DNA from: Adiantum capillus-veneris | Lineage: Eukaryota > Streptophyta > Polypodiopsida > Polypodiales > Pteridaceae | DNA length: 64,000 nucleotides | Direction: 5' to 3' | Assembly (NCBI GenBank): GCA_014529385.2 | Contig: CM043947.1 | Coordinates: 119,674,891 to 119,738,890 of the forward strand | Shown: piece after piece, positions 12,133 to 23,100 of the stretch | How positions within the stretch are numbered: position 1 is the first letter of the stretch | Layout of the letters: the number at the start of each line of letters is the position of its first letter | Notes under the pieces: model-generated | The model's input: the letters and a program-made list of their open reading frames with translations, nothing else | Database searches by the model: none | Told to the model about the DNA's origin: nothing | Position numbers and translations under genes: made by a program

Positions 12133-12830
12133 ACCTAAATAAACCTAAGTCTAATCTAATATAACATAAATCTAAATCTAACGTAAATTATGTTATATTA
12201 AAAACAAAGAACTAAACTAACAGGGATTATAAGAACCTTAAAACTGATTTAACACATAATTTTTCACGTAACTCGGCAAGAGTTGGCATTCTCATCACTA
12301 AAGATGTGAGAGTTAACTTCCGGCGGTGACGCTGCCTCATCTCCATCCACATCTGACGACAGCAATTGGCCCGTTAGACCGTTCTTGCTCTTGTTACTAA
12401 CTTTGAAGTTGCTGTTGAATGACTAGAGGTTGTCTAGATGGTCATTGTGTCGGGGATGTAGTGACTCTTGTCGCCCTGAAGATCCACCTTCTTCCCTATC
12501 TTCTGAAGACATTTCACGAGTACTTTTGGATCGACGGAGCCCACCATGAGTGAAGGCAGCAATACCATATATTCCATTGAGGGCTTTCTTCACCCGCTTC
12601 ATGCAGGCATCGCAGTCTATGGAGACCTAAATCTAATCTAATATAACGTAAATCTAAATCTAGCGTAAATAAACGTAAATCTAATTAAAAATAAACCTAA
12701 ATCTAATCGAATTTAACTTAAATAAACCTAACTCTAATTTAATGTAAGTCTACATCTAACCTAATCTTTAACGTCTTTCAAGATAGTTTCCTACGACGTT
12801 ATAACTCTCTTCTTCTTGTGTGTGTGCGCG
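11900..12830. repeat. Duplicated AT-rich segment around the HMA fragment, with (GT)n
   Basis: Two copies of one segment lie about 746 bp apart. Each has repeated AACCTAAATCTAATCTAA-like units, then AACCTAATCTTTAACG and GTTTCCTACGACGTTA, then CTCTTCTTCTTGTGTGTG (about 11960-12127 and 12630-12830). The first copy ends in a long (GT)n tract (12062-12127); the second has only a short, interrupted one. The copies bracket the HMA-like coding remnant at 12261-12627. The CCTAAA-like units resemble telomere repeats but are irregular, so this is not a telomeric array. Confidence 0.75.
12261..12627 (-). pseudogene. Captured heavy-metal-associated (HMA/HIPP-like) gene fragment
   Basis: The minus strand reads VSIDCDACMKRVKKALNGI from about 12626, which fits the first half of an HMA domain: a beta strand followed by the metal-binding C-x2-C loop (CDAC) and helix. 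The frame then continues with a Ser/Glu-rich segment (STREMSSEDREEGGSS) and remains open to a TGA near 12260 except for one TAG. In plants, HMA domains of this type occur in HIPP metallochaperone-like proteins. It is out of place in a CACTA element and sits between two copies of a duplicated segment, so capture of a host gene fragment is inferred. The half domain alone would not be functional. Confidence 0.5.
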
Positions 12831-12839
12831 TGTGTGGAT

Positions 12840-13217
12840 GTGTGTGCCAATAAAAAGAGATAAATGGTATAACCTTTCTATCACCCATGCCAAGTATGAT
12901 AGATTGGTTATGCCATTTCCCTCTTGAATAATAGGTCTTGAGTTCAACTCCTCGTCGGCTAGATCTTTAGGTCTTTTAATTTTAATTAGTTTCTCTCTCT
13001 TTCTCTCTCAATGTGTGTGCATTTTTTTGTTTATGCATGTTTTCTCTCTCTTTTCCTCTCTCAATGTGTGCGTTTTTTGTTTATGCATGTTCTCTCTCTC
13101 TTTTCCTCTCTCAATGTGTGCGTTTTTTGTTTATGCATGCTCTCTCTCTCTTTTCCTCTCTCAATGTGTGTGTGCATTCTTTGTTTATGTATGTGCGTGT
13201 GCGTTTTTGTTTATATT

Positions 13218-13259
<42 letters not shown>

Positions 13260-13419
13260 AACACTATGTGTGTGTGTGTATGTGTGTGTGTGTGTGTGTG
13301 AGTGAGATAGAGAGAGAGAGAGAGGGAGAGAGAAAGAGGGGAAGGGAACATGAGAGTGAGGAGAGGGAAGGAGCATACCTGGCTCTCCTTCCTCTCCTCG
13401 TGTGTGTGTGTGTGTGGAG

Positions 13420-13468
<49 letters not shown>

Positions 13469-13500
13469 CGTTACCTGCTCTTGCTTGAGGGCGCCGAAAA
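12840..13500. repeat. Low-complexity tract with a ~50-bp minisatellite and CT/GT/GA runs
   Basis: At about 13005-13205 a unit TCTCTTTTCCTCTCTCAATG followed by TGTGCGTTTTTTGTTTATGC repeats about four times at 50-53 bp spacing. It is followed by (CT)n (13230-13256), (GT)n (13264-13300) and (GA)n (13306-13345 and 13424-13465). Open frames here are only products of simple repeats. At 13490-13530 there is a short hairpin around ACTCAGATCT. Confidence 0.85.
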
Positions 13501-13554
13501 ACTCAGATCTAAGATCTGAGTTTTTGGACGCTCTCTGTTATTTTTTTAGCCCAG

Positions 13555-13616
13555 CCGGCGTCGCTATGAGCGTCGCAAATTTACTCGTAAATTTGCGACG
13601 CTCATAGCGACGCCGG
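13555..13616. repeat. Near-perfect 62-bp palindrome at the right end of the CACTA element
   Basis: Two 30-bp arms (13555-13584 and 13587-13616) are perfect inverse complements separated by TC. Each arm holds two GCGTCGC-type motifs matching the subterminal repeats. It could form a strong hairpin and offers paired binding sites; function inferred. Confidence 0.9.
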
Positions 13617-13679
13617 GATTTTCTTTTTTTAGCGTCGTTGTGTGAGCGTCGCTAATATGAATAGCCTCTTGTAGTGTTG

Positions 13680-14405
13680 TACGTGGAATAACTGACTACA
13701 TTTACTCTAGCTCCTGTATGGACCATAGCATTGGTGCTATGATTGTTGAGCTTTACTTTGATGTGCAGGTCCATTCCGTCTAACCAGTCATCATCTATTG
13801 AAACTGTATCTTTGGGTAATTCCCATTGTGGGTCATCCATTTCCAAAGTGTTGATAGGTATTGGTATTTGTTGATTTTTTTGAGAGCAGCTTTTTGTTTG
13901 AGTACCCGAAGCCGAGCCTCCTCTTGGGCTTCATCAATTATCTACTATCATTTAATCCTCCTTTGCTTGGTTGCATGCATTCTTTCTAGCAAATCATTGG
14001 GTAGCGGAAAAATGTATTTCTTTAAATGACATCATCCAATTAGCCATTGGTTCACCATCTAGGGTGGACAATTTATGGCTCCACTTGGAGATACATCTTT
14101 AATTACAAACGGTCCGTTTCCCTTTTTCTTAAACTTAGGAATGTGTTGCTTAAGGGAGTAGACTAAAACTAAGTCCCCTTTCTTGAAAGTTTTTGTGATT
14201 AAGTAAAAATCAAAAAACTATTTTTGTTTCTGCTTTTGTGCATAGATGTAAGCTACAGTAGTTAGCCTTTGCTCGTTTAGCTTTTCCAAATCTTCGAGTC
14301 TTTTTGACAATTCATGTCCAGTCCACTCAAGATTCTGTGCTACCCTTAATATCGGCAATATAAATTCTATTGGCAGTATGGCATCAAGACCATCAACGAG
14401 GTTAA
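13680..14405 (-). pseudogene. Element A pol: integrase end, GPF module and first half of the second protease
   Basis: The minus strand from 14405 reads LVDGLDAILPIEF and RVAQNLEWTGHELSKRLEDL, typical of the end of Ty3 integrase. A GPF-type module follows (GDLVLVYSLKQH, then GNGPFVIKDVSPSGAI, near 14170-14070), then an acidic segment and a retropepsin active-site-like motif, MVHTGARVNVVSY (about 13730-13690). The usual catalytic Asp of D-T/S-G is His here, so this copy would be inactive; element B keeps DSGAQ. The frame continues after the CACTA insertion at 5604. Stops and shifts occur between 14218 and 13846. Confidence 0.65.
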
Positions 14406-15726
14406 CACTAGAATGGTAATAGGACACTTTTGTGTCCTGTTAAGTGACCATTTTGCTTGAATTATTTGAAGAGTATGAAAATGAATTTTTAGGTGCTATA
14501 TATCCACAAAGTTGCCTTATGAGCTGAAAAAAACTTAGCATTTTTTTTGGAGTATCGATCTCACCATTAACCTTACTCTTGCACAACATTTTTGACCCTA
14601 AACTGTGTGAAAAAACGGGTCCTGTTTTTGGCTTTTTTTTCAATTTTTGGTAACTATATCACTCTAAACTTCATGTTTGTGAGGTTTAGATGGCTAGAGG
14701 TTAGTCCTTCATAGTTCTCAACATGTTTTGATGCTTGTAGGGAGAGCTAAGTGTTAAAATTAAAAGTTATGACCAATTTACAAGAATTGCATAATACTGT
14801 TTTTTGGCCAAAATTAGCACTTTTATGATTTTTCTGGTGGCTTTCTTGATATCCAAATTCAATTTTGATTGTGTAGTGTAATGTATAACATAAATCTAAT
14901 CTTCCTTGAGTTTTGGGGGACCTAATATGCTATATAGCATAGTATATGATGATGGTTGAGTTTTTTGATTACTGAAGAATACGATACATTTTAGAGTAGC
15001 AAGTATAACTTTCTCAATATTGCTAGTTTCTTAAGCCAATTGTGTGTATTTTGTAGGTAGTAACCATATGTAATCATAGACTATAAACTTGGCTAGATAT
15101 TGAGTAGTTTCTATGGGTTTCTAAAGGTCATAATGCTAAACCCAGTTTTTTCATGTTTGCTGTATTTAGCACTTTACAATTGCCCCCAAGCTTCCAATTG
15201 TAAGAGATCCATTATCATTTTGACATGATCCATGGCTCCTTTTTAATCCAAAGACCCAAAGGGAGCTAAGAAAACATGTATATAGTATCTGTATTGAGCG
15301 TGACTATAGAAACTTTGATGATAGGTCCGCAGAATGGCAAAAATGCAACTTTTTTGTACCTATTTTTTTGCCCAGAAAAAACAATAGTGAGGTAAAAGCA
15401 ACCATATTTTTTGGTCACCAACCCATTGAAGTTAAGGGGGCATTTTATCTCATGTCCTACAAAAATCCCCACTCTTATTTATATGCAATCAACCGTAAGA
15501 AATTACTGTTTTGGGCAAAATGCACTAGTCCATCAACTTTCGAGGCTCGTAGTGACCAAGGGATGAGAAAAATTACAAGTTTCTCATTTTTTCCATATGT
15601 AGTAGTTATTGAACTATAAGCTCATGAAATGATTTTTCAAAATGAGTGGATCTACTATGGTTTTGGAAATTTTTCCCAAAACCCTGAAAGGACACTTTTA
15701 TGTCCTGTTAGGTTACCATTCTAGTG
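14406..15726. mobile_element. piggyBac-like TTAA element, non-autonomous, 1,321 bp
   Basis: The element starts CACTAGAATGGTAA and ends with the inverse complement TTACCATTCTAGTG. It is flanked on both sides by TTAA (14402-14405 and 15727-15730). Just inside each end is a hairpin AGGACACTTTTGTGTCCT (left) or its near copy with ATGTCCT (right). Removing the element with one TTAA exactly rejoins the integrase frame (TTPFN to LVDGL). TTAA duplication with a CACTAGAA-like end is the hallmark of the piggyBac superfamily. No transposase ORF is visible inside; short frames such as 15266-15472 and 15368-15619 are not recognised. PiggyBac elements are uncommon in land plants, so the assignment rests on termini and target site only. 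Confidence 0.75.
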
Positions 15727-15730
15727 TTAA

Positions 15731-16316
15731 AGGGCGTAGTATTTAAAGCTGTTCTGAATGAAACTCGATAAGTCCATAGAACAACATGGAGATTCATTTC
15801 CCAAATTGTTCTTCCTGAACTAACCACTTTAGTCCACACTGAGCTAAGAATTTTGTTCGTATTCTCAACTTGTCTGTTTGATTGTGGGTGATAGGGAGCT
15901 GATTTGCTATGGATGACCATAAACTCATTAAGCAAATACTCGATTACCTCATTGAGGAAATGAGTTCCCCGATCACTAACAATTTCTATTGGCAGTCCAT
16001 ATCTCGTGAATACATACTCATATAAGAATGCAGTAGTGGTTCTGGCATCATTCTTTTGAGTTGCTTTAGCATTGGCCCACTTCGTCAAATAGTCCGTAGC
16101 TACAATGATATATTGAGCTTGGGTTCTATAAGCATGTGGCTGTATTGGCCCAACAAAATTTATACCCCAGTTTGCAAAAGCTCGAGCCCCCATCATTGGT
16201 GTTAAGGGCGTGCTATCTACTCGTGTCGGCATTTTTTCTTGTTGACAAGCATCACACCTTCGAACATATTCTTTGGAATCTGCAAAAAGTGTTGGCCACC
16301 ATATGCCTGCCATCAA
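15731..16316 (-). pseudogene. Element A integrase catalytic core
   Basis: Reads as an rve-type integrase core: WGINFVGP, YIIVATDYLTKW, YGLPIEIVSDRGTHF and PYHPQSNRQVENTNK. The second Asp (SDRG) and the Glu (QVEN) of the D,D-35-E triad are present, but the first Asp is replaced by Asn (GINF rather than GIDF), consistent with a single G-to-A change. The frame ends where the TTAA element entered and resumes at 14405. It would have inserted the cDNA into chromosomes. Confidence 0.85.
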
Positions 16317-16338
16317 GATTGCTCTTGCGGTGGTCTCA

Positions 16339-16990
16339 CTAGAAAATTGATCCCCAGTTAATCCAGCATGTGCTTGTTAAGGGCATGCTATCTACTCGTG
16401 TCGGCATTTTTGCTTGTTGACAAGCATCACACCTTCGAATATATTCTTTGGAATCTGCAAAAAGTGTTGGCCACCATATGCCTGCCATCAAGATTGCTCT
16501 TTTTGCATAAAGACGCAAATGTTGATCTTTACCTCTCCGATACAATTGGTTCCCAATAAAAGCATAGTCTCTTGCTTCAATTTCAATTGATCTTTGATGG
16601 CATTTACTCATATCCTCAAGAAATGTTTGGCTCGATAAGTAAGTAACTAGATAGTTACTCCACTTAGGAACATGTGACATTTGAAACAATGTTACATGAG
16701 ATATGGGTGTTTGTTTTTGACATTGAAGACAATGCTTTACAAAAGATCTAACATCACTCCTCATAGTCGGCCAGAATACTCCAAGTCTCAAGGTTTGTTG
16801 CATAGTTTGGTCTTCCACAAAATGAAGTCCTACTATGGTAACATGTGCTTGACTTAGGTACTGTTTGTTTTCTTCCAGATTGATGCATAAAAGCAATATC
16901 CCGTCTCGATTTCTTTTTTATAGTCTACCGGCTAGTAACTGATACATAGCCGATTGCTCAATTAAACTGATCGGAATAGGAAGTGGTATT
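16339..16990 (-). pseudogene. Element A integrase zinc-binding region, twin modules plus local duplication
   Basis: Two successive modules of the integrase N-terminal type are present. The first has LGVFWPTMRSDVRSF and CLQC; the second has RDYAFIGNQLYRRGKDQHLR, AGIWWPTLFADSKEY and CDACQQ. The same two-module order is found in element B. In addition a ~125-bp piece of the second module is duplicated at high identity (16203-16327 and 16378-16502, offset 175 bp, not a multiple of three), giving a partial third module and a frameshift. The extra short duplication looks recent and copy-specific. Confidence 0.75.
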
Positions 16991-17040
16991 TGTGAATCCA
17001 CTTGAGCTATTGTCATCAATGACACGATGTTTTCTAAAAA

Positions 17041-17571
17041 TCAAGGTATCATTTCCACGGAGAACAAATAGGCATCTGGTAGATCATCGTCTACCCCTTT
17101 AGGTGATTCTCCTGAAACAATCCTTGACAAATGATCTACTTGTTGATGTGTACTGCCATTTTTTACAACCACAATGAAATAAAATTCCAAAAGAATGATG
17201 AACCATCTCACTATTCTTCCTGTGTTGCATGGATTATTGACCAAATACATTAAAGCTTGGTGGTCTACAAATAACACAAACTTGTTGGCTAATAGGTAAG
17301 GTCTATACTTTTTAACGGCATAGATCATTCCTAATCCTTTCCTTTTGGTGGTGGTGTAATTATTTTCAGCCATGTTCAATTGTCGGCTAGCATAAGAAAT
17401 AGGGAAGTCGATTTTCCCGTCTCCTAATTGAGCTAGTATACAATCGATAGCAAAATTGGAAGCATCTACATGTATGTGGAATATCTTATTCCAATCTGAT
17501 GCTTTCAATATTGGAGCTGAGGTGAGAACTTGCTTAAGCTTCATGAAGGATTCTTCACATGCCTCGTCCAT
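17041..17571 (-). pseudogene. Element A RNase H domain
   Basis: RNase H of the Ty3 type following reverse transcriptase: IFHIHVDASNFAIDCILAQ, SYASRQLNMAENNYTTTKRKGLG, FVDHQALMYLVN and VDHLSRI. The acidic residues of DAS, VDHQ and VDHLSR are retained, but the Glu of the usual TTTERxGL motif is Lys. It would remove the RNA strand of the RNA-DNA hybrid. The connection to the preceding domain is broken near 17580. Confidence 0.88.
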
Positions 17572-17584
17572 TCTAAGTGTCTAA

Positions 17585-18450
17585 TCAAGCTATACATGGG
17601 TTTTGCAATAATAGCGTACATGTAGATGAACCGTCGGTAATATCCACAATTCCCCATGAAGGCTTGTGCCCCCTTGGCAAATGTGCAATGACATGATTCT
17701 TCTCAATATCAGTAGCTATGCCATTTTTAGACATTATATCTCCAAGAACTTTTCCTTGTCTACCCATGAATGTGCACTTTTCAGGATTTAAGCAAATCCT
17801 ATAAAGTTTACATTTTTCGAATACCTTTTTGAGGTGTTCAAAATAATTAGCCCGGATTGATGAATGTACGCATAGATCATCCATGTATACTTCCAAGAAT
17901 TTCCTAAGATATTCTTTAAAAGCATGGCTCATCAACCTTTGAAATGTGGCTGGAGCATTAGTTAATCCAAACGGCATAACCCATATGTAAAAATATCCCA
18001 TTCTATTGCAAAAGCTATTTTATATTGATCTTTTGGGTCAACCAAAAGTTGATTGTATCCCAAAAATCCATCTAAGAAGCTGTAAGCTTCTTTTCGTGAA
18101 ACTCATTCCAAAACATGCTCAGTGATTGGAAAAGGAAAGTTGTCTCTAATGGTAGCTGCATTCACCTTTTTGAGATTAACACACACTCGTAATTTTTCAT
18201 TTTTCTTGGGTACTACCACAATTGGAGACACCCAATCTGTGTGTTCAATTTTGTAAATGAATTCGGCTTCCTTTAGTATTTCAATCTTTTCTTTTAGTTT
18301 CCTAGTGAATGTCTCATTATACGTGTATGGCCTTTGTCTACTTGGTTTTGCATCATCTCTCATGGGTATGGTATGTTGACAGATTTCTGGATCAACACCC
18401 TTGAGATCCTTGTAAGACCAAGCGAAGATATCTTGGTATTCCTTCAGCAA
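17585..18450 (-). pseudogene. Element A reverse transcriptase
   Basis: Starts with the Ty3 motif FAWSYKDLKGVDP and RQRPY, then WVSPIVVVPKKNEKLRVCVN (fingers), VMPFGLTNAPATFQRLM and the catalytic YMDDLCVHS near 17870. NPEKCTFMGRQGKVLG and GIATDIEK follow. A frameshift or stop lies between 18103 and 18001 (SFLDGF to AIEW), and the region after LPR is shortened. The polymerase would copy element RNA into cDNA in virus-like particles; this copy is inactive by frame. Confidence 0.92.
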
Positions 18451-18474
18451 GCTTAGCAGAATATCTTCTTCGTC

Positions 18475-19579
18475 TTATGTTAGGTCATTCACAATGTAAG
18501 CAGGTTTAGGCTCTTCTCTTGGTTGAGCTAGGTCTACTTTTTTAGCGTTTGCATGCCCTTCATGGGACTCACCCTGTTTTCGTAGTTCCCTAACAGGTTG
18601 TTCGACTATGATTTTTTGATCTTGGAGAGTATACTTTTTGTAATGGGATGGAACGCTCATTACATCCTTAGCATCCTCTTCTGAGGTTTCCATTTTGATC
18701 GTGTATATCTCCTTTAGAGATTTTTTAAAATCTAGATATTTCTTTTTCCGCTCAACTCTGGTCATGAGTGGTTTCTTATCCTATGGGTTTGCTTGAGTAT
18801 CCTTTATTGTTTTTTTTTATGTTTCAGATGTTTCTGAATTCTTGTTTGAAGGATATCTGTCAGTGATTTTATCCTTGATACAATCATTTGCATCTATCTG
18901 CATCAGGAATTGTGTTCTACTGGAGACTGATGGAATAGGTCGTGTTTTCGCATTTCTGGTGTCTCTTTTTCGTCTATAACATTTTTGTCTTCTTGATTTC
19001 TGGTTTGAAAAGTCAAAAAACTTTTCCTCCCCTCCTTTTAAGAGTAGCTTAGCTCTCACGTGTCCTTTTTTTGAACTCGAGTCTTCTGAGGTAACTAAGT
19101 GTCCATCTAGCTCATCAGTTGCATTGTAGTGAGGTCTAAAAATACTTGTTGAGCTTTCATTAAGTCCTTGGGTTCCTCATCTTCGTCTTTAATGTTGAGG
19201 ATTGAAATCATTTGGATGGGAATTATGTCGTAGCCATCCTCATTGCAAAATTGAATAGACAGAGACGCATTCAGACATCATCCACTATCGCTAAAATTTG
19301 AGTCCACTCGAATGGCTCAAACAAATGCTCTGGAAAGGGTTCAGATACATAGGCTTCGTCTGTGCAGTCCCTTTCTAGAATAAATTCTTCTCATTTTAAA
19401 TTCCCATTTTTTGAAGTTCCACACATCCAAATAGGAGCGTCTTTCTTTAACCAGGATGGAAGCTTAGTTTCAGCCGAAGACCTTGAATCAAACTGTTGTA
19501 TGGGTATTTTCAAGACGTTTCTATAAGTGTGATCTTTCATATTTACCCTTGTTATAGATCCCACTTGCTTCAAGTACAA
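18475..19579 (-). pseudogene. Element A protease-RT linker
   Basis: Highly charged linker between protease and reverse transcriptase, in several frames (19579-19391, 19059-18817, 18765-18475). Recognisable blocks shared with element B include DHTYRNVLKIPIQQFDS (B: DHSYKDVNQTPVEEFDS), LPSWL (B: LPAWL), FDFSNQKSRRQKCYRRKR (B: FYDFANQHPRRQERYRRKR) and the SHYKKYTLQDQKIIV block. Its conservation in both families suggests a real part of the polyprotein with unknown function. Confidence 0.7.
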
Positions 19580-19615
19580 ATAATTGTTTCCCCAATCTTG
19601 GATAATCTATACCTG

Positions 19616-20119
19616 TCACATGAAAGGTCTTCCCAATATGATTTCATAATTGAGTTTTTCCCCAAAGTCTACTATGGTAAAAGTGTGTTGATATTCAAGT
19701 CCACATGAATTGACTATCACTTTTTCAAGCATCCCTAATGGTCTCTCAATGTGTCCGTCAGCCAATTGCACTTTCATTCGAGTTTGTCTAATGGCTGGTT
19801 GTCCCCAGGATTCCCATACTGCTTTTGTGGCTATGGCTATGTCTACTCCACTATCCAGTATGGCCATGGTTTCAATGTCATTATATTTCACTGGAAGGGT
19901 GGTGTTTCCTTCTTCCCCTTCATAGTATTCTGCGACTTTGTTCATGGGAATAGATCGAAACTTTTTGTTTCCCATTTCGTTTTTCAATTGTCCCAATTTT
20001 TTTGAAATTAACCCTGTTATCCCCACCTTTTTTAGGGTTTTTTGTAGATCATTCCATAAATATGGTCTGAGTTTTAATAGTTCTCCCAAGGTAAGAGTAC
20101 ATTGGATGGGTGTAGACAT
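19616..20119 (-). pseudogene. Element A retropepsin-type protease (first protease)
   Basis: Contains a leading block STPIQCTLTLGELLKLRPYLW, a retropepsin active site MAILDSGVDIAIATKAVW, MLEKVIVNSCGLEYQHTF and the closing ILGRPFM. This is the ordinary Ty3 protease position between gag and RT. The active-site Asp is retained here, unlike in element B (ESGVG). It would cut the gag-pol polyprotein. It is distinct from the second protease-like domain after integrase. Confidence 0.85.
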
Positions 20120-20149
20120 GATTGAATGAATGTTGTCTACTTCTAGGGT

Positions 20150-23100
20150 CTATTCATCTCTTTTTAATTGAGTGGTCTTACACACTATGGATTCATCTTC
20201 TTTATCTCCCAAGCAAGAGGGTAATGTTTTCAAGGTCAATGGTTTCGATATACCTGACGCTTTAGATCCGCAATCTTGGTACAAAGATTGTACATCCATG
20301 TTCGCATCAGAAGGTAGGTTATCCAACCAGACTTCCTCTATAGGAGCTGACTTTAGGGTTACGCTCCCATGATTGATCTCTCTAATTTTTTTTCATAAGT
20401 GTCCTAGCCAATCTTCCTCCACAAAAGGAATTCCGTCTAAGGCATCTTCACTGTCCGGCACTATAAGTTCTGGTTCTTTTGTTTCAAGGTGGGGTTCTGC
20501 CACCACATCAGGTTTTTCTTTAGTGTATCTTACCACAAGCTCCTCGGGTTTTGCGATACTTTCAAGCTTGGGTTTTTGTTTTTCCAGCATTTCTTGCGCG
20601 ATTCTTACCAAAATTTTGATAAGCTTCCAGCTTAGCTAGTTCCATGTCTGGAGAAGGATAGTTTTTCCATTTGTTTTCCTTGTTTTGGCTTGCTTTAAGT
20701 CCTGCTTGGTAGGCTTCCAAGGCTGCATTAATAGGCTCAAAAATTTTATCAACCAGAATGGATCCTCCAGATTTCATGGTCCTTGATTTCGCTTCCAGTT
20801 TCTTTCAACTTTTCCTAGAATATAATTTTTTCTTTCTCCTTGATCTCAACCTGTTCTTTTTGTTTTCTCATCTCATCTCTTTTGCTTCTGTTGCTTTTGA
20901 TTCTTTGAGAGGAAACTTTCATATTTTCAGAATCATCAAAGGAGTTTTGTTTCTTTTTCTTGGCCTGAGCTCTAGTGATTACCTTGATTGGAACAATCGG
21001 TTCACTCTCTGACAAGATACTAGGTATCAATTGAACTACGTTTACGACTGTTTTACCCTTGTTTAAAGGATTTTTAGAAAAATCTTCTGAAAAATTTCCT
21101 CCATTTTTGCAACATTGTATGCAATAGGCTTCAACTGGCTTGAGGTTTTTGTCAAGCTCTGGACATGCGTTTTTCCAATGATCATCTGCACCACAGTTGT
21201 GTCAGTTTCTTGTTCTTGGCTAAATCATGGGTCTTACCATAGGAGGCCTGACACCTTGATTAGCTACATAATACATTGTGCAAGCTCTGGTGGAGCACAC
21301 GTCGCGGTTTCTTCCATGGGTGGTTGATGTGAATTATACCATTCTCCTTCTACCATTATTGTAGATGGACTAGGCTCCACATAGGGTGTAGCAGGCACCA
21401 ATGCTTGTTCATCTATGACTCCTTCTGAGTGGATGTACTTTACAAGCACTGCATTATGTCCTGGATAAGGAGGTTGTTGACCCAACACAAGTTGAGGTAT
21501 TTCCATACCCATAGGTGGTCTTTGAGCTTGGGCCATATTAGGCTGATATCTGTACATGGGTTGTCCTTGTGGCCTCATGGACACGTACTGCACATTCCCA
21601 TCGTACTTTGGTATGAAGTAGCACTTGTGGCTCTCATGGTTGGTCAATCTACCCTCAATTTCACACAAATTTTGTGTCCTATTTGGTTGTCCCCGTTGAG
21701 GTATCCCTTTACCTATTTGGTTGGTCCATTTACCCTCAATTGCACACCATTTTTGTGGCCTATTTGGTTGTCCCTGTTGAGGTATCCCTTGTCATGGTCC
21801 CCTCATAGGTGCTTTCTACATATTGTTCATCAGGTCATTCATCCTTTTAAGCATATCTTCTATGGCTGAAAGTGGTGTTGTAGCAGCCGTTCCCACTTGT
21901 GCTGGTTTTGTGGATGCTATTTTCTCACTTTGGTTATCCTTAGGGACATCTTCTTTGTTGAAAATTTCACAATTGTCTCCTAAGTCAATAGCATCTAACA
22001 CACACACACTTCTAGCATTGTATGCTTCTTGCTATAGAGTATAGCATGAAGTCCTTTGTTTAGCAGTCTCTCTAGAAACAATGATACCAATTGTTCTTCT
22101 GCAGGAATATCTAGCTCTGGGCATCTGGCAATGTATTGCTTCATTCGAATTGCACAATCCCTAACAGACTCACCATGTTTCTGTTTAAAGCTATAGATTG
22201 AGCTACCGTATTGTGTTTGATCCCTGTTTTGGAACAAGTAGCTACAAATCCTTGAGCTAAAGTGTTCAAGTCCATGATTGACATTGGTGGAATGTTTTGG
22301 AACCATGTCAATGGTTTTCCTTCTAATGTCATTGAAAACCCCTCGAATTGAGTATGAAAATCGAATATACGCTATGATCTTAGCACTTGCTTAAAGCTTG
22401 CTAAGTGGTTATATGGATCCCTTGATCCACTGTATTTTTGGACCCATTTTTAAAAACCAGCTGGTCTAACGCTTTTGTTTGGTTCAACTCCTGGTTTTTG
22501 TCCCAATATCCAATTCCTTATGGAGTACCCTTGGTATTTGGTTTGTTCTACCTCCTCAGGAGTCATCATAACGAAGTTTTTGTTATAACAATCCCTAATC
22601 AGGTAGGTTGGTAGGTCTGCTGACCCCTTATCTTTGAGATTGAAGATATAGATGATCTTCATGGCCGTTAGTTGTCCTGGCTTGGCATGCGAAGACCATA
22701 TGAGGTCTTTTACATTTCTATCCTCCCAGCGATAGACTCCAATCTTAGGATTATCCATACTAAGCCGTTTCAAAGGCTTCAAATCTACTTGGTCATATCC
22801 CTCAAACTCTAAAATTGGTGGTTCTTCTTTTGCTGACATATCTGGGATTATGGTGTTTACTATACATCAGGGTTTTTGACTTGTACATACTGAATTCCAT
22901 TTTTGTCTATATATGTTTTTCCTTGTTTATTTGCCTAATCTCTTCTTCTAACTCAATACCATCATCATCAATGTGAATAGCATAGTCTTCGTTAGGGTCC
23001 AAGTAAACTTGGGCTCCATGGCGGTTAGTCTTGTAAAAAGAGAGTATATGCTTATAACACAATGTCGTTCCGGTTTTTGAGGGAGTCGAGTAAGAAGACA

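Larger units (their letters stand above)
5608..13676 (-). mobile_element. CACTA (En/Spm-type) DNA transposon inserted in element A pol
   Basis: The element begins CACTACAAGAGG at 5608 and ends with its perfect inverse at 13676 (12-bp terminal inverted repeats). It is flanked by the 3-bp duplication TTG (5605-5607 and 13677-13679). Subterminal regions are packed with GCGTCGCTA-type units in both orientations (5645-5825 and 13555-13660), as expected for transposase-binding sites. It encodes a TNP2-type transposase and a second ORF on the minus strand, plus a captured HMA-like fragment, long microsatellites and a duplicated AT-rich segment. Removing it with one TTG copy restores the retropepsin-like frame of element A. 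The length is 8,069 bp. The transposase has a frameshift and a nonsense codon, so this copy is probably not autonomous now. Confidence 0.93.

Noticed and set aside
11930-12830. CCTAAA-like units as an interstitial telomere array
   Set aside because: Units are irregular (AACCTAAATCTAATC), without a run of the plant telomere heptamer.
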